A stretch of 64,000 bases of DNA, taken from assembly GCA_035578175.1 (NCBI GenBank), contig JAQMRL010000003.1, positions 84,889,969 through 84,953,968 on the forward strand, given 5' to 3'. Under the pieces are notes generated by a model. The model had not been told where the DNA came from, made no database searches, and saw only the letters and a list, made by a program, of their open reading frames with translations. How positions within the stretch are numbered: the stretch's first letter is position 1; every line of letters starts with the position of its first letter. Positions 14,201-23,200 of this stretch are shown piece by piece. This stretch comes from Catonia carolina (lineage: Eukaryota > Arthropoda > Insecta > Hemiptera > Achilidae). The position numbers and the translations under genes were made by a program.

Positions 14201-17200
14201 TTGCGTCTTGGTGTTGAAATAGTTTCGTTTTATGATATCCAAGTGGTTTACTATTGTGATAATGTACAATACACCTTTGGTAAGACATTAATTACTTTGA
14301 TTGTTAATAGCAATATTTTTTTGTTGTCTCAAGTTTAATAACATTTTGTAATAAATTTAGTTTTAAGTAATTTAACTGTAATCTACTAGTGTCTTGCAGA
14401 AATAATTTGTTGTACTTTTTTTAATTTCATAATAAATAGTTGTTTTAAGTTTAGAAGGAAGTTTTATCATTAATTATTAATAACCAAATCCCAAAAGAAC
14501 TCGAAACAAACTTTAAAATATATTTCTGGCGAACGATAAATTGCTAAACTAAATTAATTAATAAACAAAACCACAAAGTGCTAAACTTTGCCATCACAAA
14601 TGGTCAGAATTGACAAATATTCTAATAACCTATCAAATTAAATTAACCTATAACCAGCTAATAAAATAAAAAATCTGGTGTGAAACACTCACACAACTTT
14701 CTCTTGCCTATGCAAATAATAAACAATAAACCTAACATTAGTAATAAAACTTAGAAATAAACAAAAAACTAACCTCAAAAAATACAACTTTATTTTAATC
14801 ATGAGTGAAAGACGCAAAATGAAAATCGAACTCAGTTTGGCTTAAAAATACGGAAAATCACTCTTTCACGCTGAACTAGGCTCTGTAGAGAAAAATGTTC
14901 AAAAAAAAAGTTGCAGATCTTTTAATTTTCTATAAATTAGATTATAAACACTTTTATTATAAAATGCATACTAAGGCCGAAATCTCAAAAAAATCTATTT
15001 TTCTCACGTTTTCGTGAGAAAAAAACAGAAAATCGCTAATTACTGCTAAACTAAGCGTTATACAAAAAAATGTATGAAATAAAAGTTGTAGGATTTTACA
15101 TTCTCTACAACTTTTATTATATAACGTTTTGCACTAAAATGCATATTAAAGCCGCAATCTTAAAAAGAAAATGTTTTTACGTAAAAACAGCCTCACGCAG
15201 AATTTCAGCAGACATGGCACCTACCCTATCTTGTAGAGCATAAAAAATGTAGTAAACTAGGCGATTTTTAAAAAAATCGTAGGACCAGTTTTTGAGAAAA
15301 TCGCAACAAAGTGAAAAATTATACGAATAAACTACTACTTCCGGTTGACCGATTTTGATGAAAATGTTCGTGTCAGGTCCGGTAGTGGTATGTAACTTAA
15401 GTTTTAAGTTTCAAGTTCGTACAATGTTCCGTTCTTGAGATATTTTGTACACACACACACACACACACACAAACAGACCAATCGCTAAAAACATGTTTTT
15501 TTGGGTTCAGGGGGTCTGAAAACGTATAGATCCGGTGAAAACTCGATGTCGAAAAATCGACATGAAAACAATACTTTCCTTCCTATATATTCATATAGGC
15601 AAGAGAAAGTAAAAATATATACAGGGATATTATAAAGCTTACAGTTTAAAATCCCAACTAAATGTATTTTCAAACAACACTTAACACTAACAAGGAAGAG
15701 ATAAAAAGCTCAATCTAATCAAATTCAGTTTATCACATTATTTAAAACAGAAAAAAACACGCTGTCTAAAATGAATTTATTATAATATACATTTATAAAG
15801 TACGTACTTGAACTAAAAAAAAAAAAAAACACAAAGAAACCTAAACATTGTAACAAATGTCTAATTAAATTCATTTAACTGATAAATCCAAGTAATAAAA
15901 TGACAACAAAAGATAAGAATTTATAAACGAAAATTTTTAATTAATAGCATAATTAATTTTAATTTGTAAAAAAGCAGAAAAAAACACAGTAGGAAATTTC
16001 AATTATGATAATGGGACTATTAATGCGTCTAAAACAATTTTTTAACAAATTTTTTATTAAAATTAAAATACATAATCATTTCTTTATAACTGCGCAAATT
16101 TGATTGAACGTTACATCTTGCCGTAATTGGAAAAAAAGATAATCTTGCTAAGTAACAAACCATACATCTGACAATATTTTATCACAAATTATTTTTCTCA
16201 TTTTTATACATTTGGATTATTTAGAAACAAATTAATAATATTGTTACTTTTTTATTTCAGATGAAATTGTTGCTACCTTCTCAGAGATATTATTACTATC
16301 TCTGCTTCGATTCCCAGTTTTGTTTGTTCAATTAGTTGGTATTATATATTTTACACTATACATATGAATGCAGATTATACAAACGTCATTCATCTAAACC
16401 ACCACCGATGGAAAAAATACACATTTACTGGTGCAGAGGCCTATTCTGCCTACGATGCAAACAGTCAACATTAGCTTAGTTGTAGTAGTGCTCGCCTCTC
16501 ATCATGCGCTCTTGGGTTCGAATCTCATGTGAATTCAGGCAAGGCATATTTTCATACATAACAAAAAATCATCTCATCCTTCACCACCTGCATTAGCAGT
16601 ACTTGCAGAACAGTCGGAAATTAAACAAAAAAAAACAGCCTTAATTTAGAGCTGCTGAAGCATTGTTACTAAAAAAATCTGGTGTGAAACACTCACACAA
16701 CTTTCTCTTGCCAATGCAAATAATTAACAATAAACCTAACATTAGTAATAAAACATTAGAAATAAACAAAAAACTAACCTCAAAAACATAACCTTATTTT
16801 AATCATGAGTGAAAGACGCAAAATGAAAATCAAACTCAGTTTGGCTTAAAAATACGGAAAATCACTCTTTCATGCTAAACTAGGCTCTGTAGAGAAAAAT
16901 GCTTTAAATAAAAGTTGTAAATCTTTTTATTTCCTATAAAATTTATTATATACACTTATGTCGTAAAATGCATTCTAAGGGCGAAATCTTAAAAAAATCG
17001 ATTTTTCACTTGTTTTCGTGAGAAAAAATCACAAAATCGCTTATTACTGCTAAACTAAGCATTATACAAAAAAAATGTTTGAAATAAAAGTTGTAGGATT
17101 TTAAATTCTCTACAACTTTTATTATATAAATTTTTGCTCTAAATTGCACATTAAAGCCGTAATCTTAAAAAACTATGATTTTACGTAAAAACAGCCTCAC

Positions 17201-20200
17201 CCAGTACTTCAGCAAACATGACGCCTACCCTATCTTGTAGAGAATAAAAAATTGAGTAAACCAGGCGATTTTTAAAAAAATCGTAGGACCGGTTTTTGAG
17301 AAAATTGCAAAAAAGTGAAAAATGACACGAATAAACTATAGGGTGATTCAAAAAAAGCGCCGGTTTTGATATATCAAATTAAGAGATTTATTTTATTGAA
17401 AAACTGAAAATAAATACATCAACAAGTTCATCTTACCTTCCGATTTCATGTATGAAAAATGATGTCATGCATGTGTCCTCCTCTACTGCGCTGGCACGCA
17501 TCAACTCTGTCCATGAAATTGGATATTACTGCACGACAAGTTTCGACTTCCATTTGCCCGATAACCCGTCGAATTTCCTCCTTCAAGTCATTGATGTTTC
17601 GGGGTTTATTGGCATACACCAATGACTTCAGATGACCCCAAAGATGAAAGTCACAAGGCGTCAAGTCACACGACCTTGGTGGCCATTGATGGTCGGAATT
17701 ACGAGAAATGATGCGATCCTGGAACCGTTCACAGAGCAACAACATTGTTTCTCGTGCAGCAACTGAATTTTACACGGGTGATATTGGAGATCGTACCGAA
17801 GAATTCTCCGTACAGAAGAACATCGTAAACCCAATTGCTGAGAACGGCGACGTATTGATTTTGCTGGGCTAACAGCCACACTGTCACGAACCAACGCAAC
17901 GTTCTGCTCAGTTCGGCCAGAACGACGACGTCCAGAACTTTTAAGGTCGACTGTTGAACCCGTCTAAAAAAACTTTTTCATGAGCCTGCGAACTGTTGAT
18001 TCATTCGGTGCTTCATTACGTCCTAGAGTACCGCGAAGTCGCCTGACAGTAGCCGCATAACTCTCTCCACTCTGGTAAAATGTTTTGACGATTAACACTC
18101 GTTGTGCAATAGTAAACTTCTCCATGGTTAGACACAGACTGCGAGAGTACTACACTGCGAACAAGAGAAACTACAACTGAATCGTCAATCGGAATGTTCT
18201 CCGAAATAGAAATGAGGTCTAACAATGTTGCCAACCGATAAACAAAAATTTACCAGCTGTTTAAAAACCGGCGCTCTTTTTGAATCACCCGTTACTACTT
18301 CCGGTTGACCGATTTTGATGAAAATGTTCGTGTCGGGTCCGGTAGTGGTATGAAACTTAAGTTTCAAGTTTCAAGTTCGTACGATGTTCCATTCTTCAGA
18401 TATTCTGTTCACACACACACACGCGCGCGCGCGCACACACAGACCAATTGCTAAAAACATGTTTTTTGGGTTCAGGGGGTCTGAAAACATATAGATCCGG
18501 TGAAAACTCGATTTCGAAAAATCGACATGAAAACAATTATTTCCTTTCTATATATTCATATAGGCAAGAGAAAGTAAAAATGAAAAATGTTGCTGCCACA
18601 AAAATTTCTCATAAAAATTTTTACCATAAATTATTTTGATAATTTATTGAGTTTTAAAATTCTGCATTTTTTTCGATTTTTCGTTTGTTTTAATAATCTT
18701 TAATATTGTACAATTGTAATAAATTAGCGGTTTTTTTTTAAAAGTTTATGTTAGCCTTTATTAACCCTTTTTACATTCAATTTATTATTACGACAGTTAA
18801 AATCACATTACTGTATACTTATTACTATTACTATTTTACTTATGTGTTTAATTATAAACATTTAGGTTATATTACATTGTTACTGTACAGTCTATCAAAT
18901 TACAGTATTTAACGTGTTTGATTAACCAAGCTATTTGATTTTTTAAAATTTTGTATTTACTAGATGGTAATGGATTATAGATAAAAATGAGCAATGAAAA
19001 AATCCCAGACTTGACCAGACTTTGATCGTAGGACTCCTGGCATAGAAGCCAGTTGCACTGACTGCCAGCACACCAATGCACTGGCCACTACATCTGATAA
19101 CACTAAACAGTAAAATAATACTGATTAAACACATTTTTACTCCTTCCTGAAAATGAACGTCCTAAAGCAAAAATTTATGGTCCCAAGAAAAATGAAAATG
19201 GAGAATATTGTAAGTTTCTAATTAAGATTAAAAAGTAATAAAAGAGATATAAGAGAATAGAAAACTAAAAAATAATGGACTCTACGAAAAATTCAGTTTT
19301 ATGGTCATATCTTTAGAATGGAGGAAAAAATTAACAAAGAAGTCTTTTGATAGATGCAAAAATTTTAAAGCACAGAATAGAAGGTCCATAGAAACTAAAA
19401 AAATATATAAAGATGTAAGTTTTAGGTGAGGGCAGAAAATAATTTAAGGTTGTTAGCAGGCCAGAAAAACAAATGAAGAACTAAACACGTTTATTTACAT
19501 TTTACATAAGACTGTATTTTTACATAAGACTGCTGTGTACAATGAGGCTAATAAACAAAAATGAGTGATGAAAAGATGCAAGACCTAACCAGAAACTGAA
19601 CCTGGGACCCCTGACATAGTTTTTTTAACGATGAAGATTTCATAGGTCAACCATCATAAAACTTAACCTATCATACATTCTTAAAACGAAAAGTGACAGA
19701 ATCACAATTTTTTATTGTTCCTTCGGTTGTCTCTTATAATTATATATTGGTTTAACATGTTATATCAAAACGAATAAAAATGAATAGAAACAGAATTATT
19801 TTCATTAGGTTTGCCAATGACAGTATACCTTGGACAATTTGAATTGGCACAAGCCGCTTCGATGTTTATCTACTCCACTCTTCACCCCTCACCATGCAAC
19901 GACGGTACAGTCACAAAAGTATACAATCACTACTGTAATGTGCAACTTACGCACGATCACTAAGCTTTGTTTTCACTGTTTTTCTTAATAACAATCTGTC
20001 CGACATAATGATGTGACTAATATTTTGTTTTCGTATATGATTTTCTGTTCATTATAATATATTCAGACCAATTTGTTTAATTAGTTGCGTGCGTCCCCTC
20101 CTGGGGAGTACAAGACCTTGTCGTTGGTGGAGGGGCTAGCGTGTTCCTATGACCCTGCGAGCTATGCCGGCGGTAGTGTAACTACTGGTAGGGCCACCCA

Positions 20201-23200
20201 AGCCGGACAGGTCAAAGGGTAGGAGCCAGACTAAGAAGTACTCCAACCCAGCGTGTTGGGCTAATCCCCCACACGTTGGTTAAAAACGGATTCAAAGCAC
20301 AACACAAAGCCTCGGAACAGGACTGGATACTCGGAATATGATGGATCGAGGTATCTGGAGAGGATGGATCGAGGCAATGGCACACCCTACGCTGAGAAGC
20401 AGAAGGGGCAGATAAAGAAGAAGAAGAGTTGCGTGCGTCTGTAGAGTATAGTTTAGTGAGTTTTTTGCAGTTTAGTTCTTAGTAATTTATAATTTAAATT
20501 TTTACTGGGACAAATTAAATACATATTTTAAAATGAAAAATTATTTGTAAGTTTGTCCATTGTAATAAGGTTTTAGGCATTTGCTTACATTAAAATTTGT
20601 AGACCTTGTTGAAAGAATATGTTATGGATATACTTTATGTGGAACTGTGTGTACACGTAGAGCAAGAGTTGTGCCAGTTCAAATTGTCCATAGTATACTA
20701 TAGCATACTCTGAGAAGGCAATGAAAATAATGTTGGACTGCATAGCATATATCAGGAGAAGCAACTAAAAAACAACTTTTAAGAAAATAAAGTTAATTTT
20801 AAGGCCAGACAGCCACTGCACGCGGAGTTGAGTAAAGTGGACTCAGCTTACAATAATGAAACCATGTTTTTCAATATTATTCTATCCTGGTCGGCCACAG
20901 GATGCGTAGCGGAGTAAACGGCATCGCTGGGCTCAACTCCACTCAGTTTCATTGCTGTCTTGGTCCGTTTTGAAAGCTGACTACACTTCTCCCACTAATT
21001 AACTTTGTATGTTAATTATTTCTGACAAAATTTCTGCCGACTCACATCATTTCAGTGTGTGGAGTTCTATACCATTCTGTTCCATACCAGTTTATCTACT
21101 TTAGAATGGAGATTGAAGAGAAACTAATTGAATGCGTTCGAGAGAAGAAGATCCTGTACGATGTATCCAACAAAAATACATGGTGGACTCTTAATTTAAA
21201 GGACTTATTTGGATTGAGGTAGCAGCAGCATGGGGCTTACTTTCAGGTTTTCCTTCACTCCTTTCCTGAAGTTTGTGCCTAATTCTGACAGGTCGTTTTT
21301 AATTGTCTCTAAAATTTCATTAAATTAATTTTTTGTCATCCGAAAATAATTTAAGAATTGTTCATTGTCGAGTTCTTTAAAGAGTGTGAAACTCACTGTG
21401 TGGCAGTCTTCCACGTAGATATAAACTTTCCCATTCTTTTCTACAGTTTATCAGAAGGCTTGCAGTATAGTATGTTGATTTGGTATCGGAATCGTCCGAA
21501 TCAGAACTTAACAACACAAATTCAAGCTTCTTACGAGATGTGAACAACATGTTTCTTCGATACGGACTGAGCAACACTATGCTCCAAGTTGCCACCCCGT
21601 AACAACTTAGCACAACTTCACTTAACTACGCTGCGCTCAACTTAACTCAGCTTGAAGCGGCCATCCGACATAAAATGGTCCATTTATAAATGCTTATCTT
21701 TTGTTGTCCATTCCTCATTTATAATATATAAATGAGGAATATAATATATAATTATAATATAAATATATAATATATAGATAATATATAAATCCTATATTAT
21801 AAATGAGGAATGGACCAACAACCAGGAGATAAGAGCGCGCATTGGAAAGGCTAGATCCACCTTCAACCAGATGAGGGCCTTCTTCAAAAGCCACTACATC
21901 TCTCTTGGTATAAAAGTGAGAATGGTGCGATGCTATGTATTCTCTGTTCTGTTTAATGGTGCTGAATCGTGGACCCTGAACGAGGATATGTGTAAGAAAT
22001 TGGAAGCGTTTGAGATGTGGCTGTACCGGAGAATACTGAAGATCCGTTGGACTGATCGAGTAACAAATGAAGAGGTTCTCAGAAGAATGGGGAAGAACCG
22101 GGAGGTACTGACCACTATCAAGTCTCGAAAGCTACAGTACTTCGGGCACATTATGAGAAATTCAACCAGATATGCCCTCCTGCAAGCCATTCTACAAGGG
22201 AAAATTTTTGGAAAGCGGGGACCAGGTAGAAGAAGAACATCTTGGTTGAAGAACCTCAGAGTCTGGTACAATACAACTTCAGTACGGCTTTTCCGAGTTG
22301 CTGCAGACAAGATGAAGATTGCCATGATGATCGCCAACATTCGTAACGGATAGGCACATCAAGAAGAAGAGATCTTTTGTTGTTGTTTTATTGAAAGTAA
22401 AAGATCTGCTAGCTAATATAGAGAAACAAATTGGTTACATACGGAATTTATAAATGACGATATCACTTAAAGAAGGTATCAGCTGGAAATGACGAAATTA
22501 AAACAAGTGGTACAAATATGAATCCTGTCCTCAGATACACAATTAGGGATTTTTATATAAACTGGAAGTTTCAACTAAACGTTTAATATAATAAAGATGA
22601 TATCAGTAATTACGTAAAAATATAAAAGGCAATAAATGGTATTAAATAAGTTCATGTAGAGCATATTGGAGGCATAGTGCTCTGAATGTTACCGAGTAAA
22701 ACCAATATGGAATAATATAATAACTCTAAATAGCAAACTTGTCAAATTAGCAACAAGGACACATTTGGGGATTGACCATGGTCACCTCTCATTTAGTAAT
22801 CCTACCACAAAACCATACATAACCTCACCTTTACAACTACACGAAAAGAAAATTTAAAAATGATGGAGGTGATTTTGTACACCTTTTCTTAATACGGTGT
22901 GGAATATACATAAATTTTATTAATATCCCTGCAATTACAAAAAAAATCCACTAAAATAGTTATTTATTTACATGATTTCTTTACATGATCATTTTAAACT
23001 CCTATTAGTAAAGCTATTCTATATTTTTATGCATTTTATACAAAACTATTATAATAGTATTATTATTTTGCATGTATGCAACTTTCCTAATAATATAACT
23101 TAAGTTCCAAAACAAAATCATAGTTTTTGTTAAGGTTGCAATTTAGACATCGGACAGTTATTTAAACGTTTAATGTAGATAATAATACTGAAATAAGAAA

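Noticed and set aside
18016..18367. Separate small minus-strand genes
   Set aside because: Frames belong to, or run out of, the N-terminus of the Tc1-type transposase.
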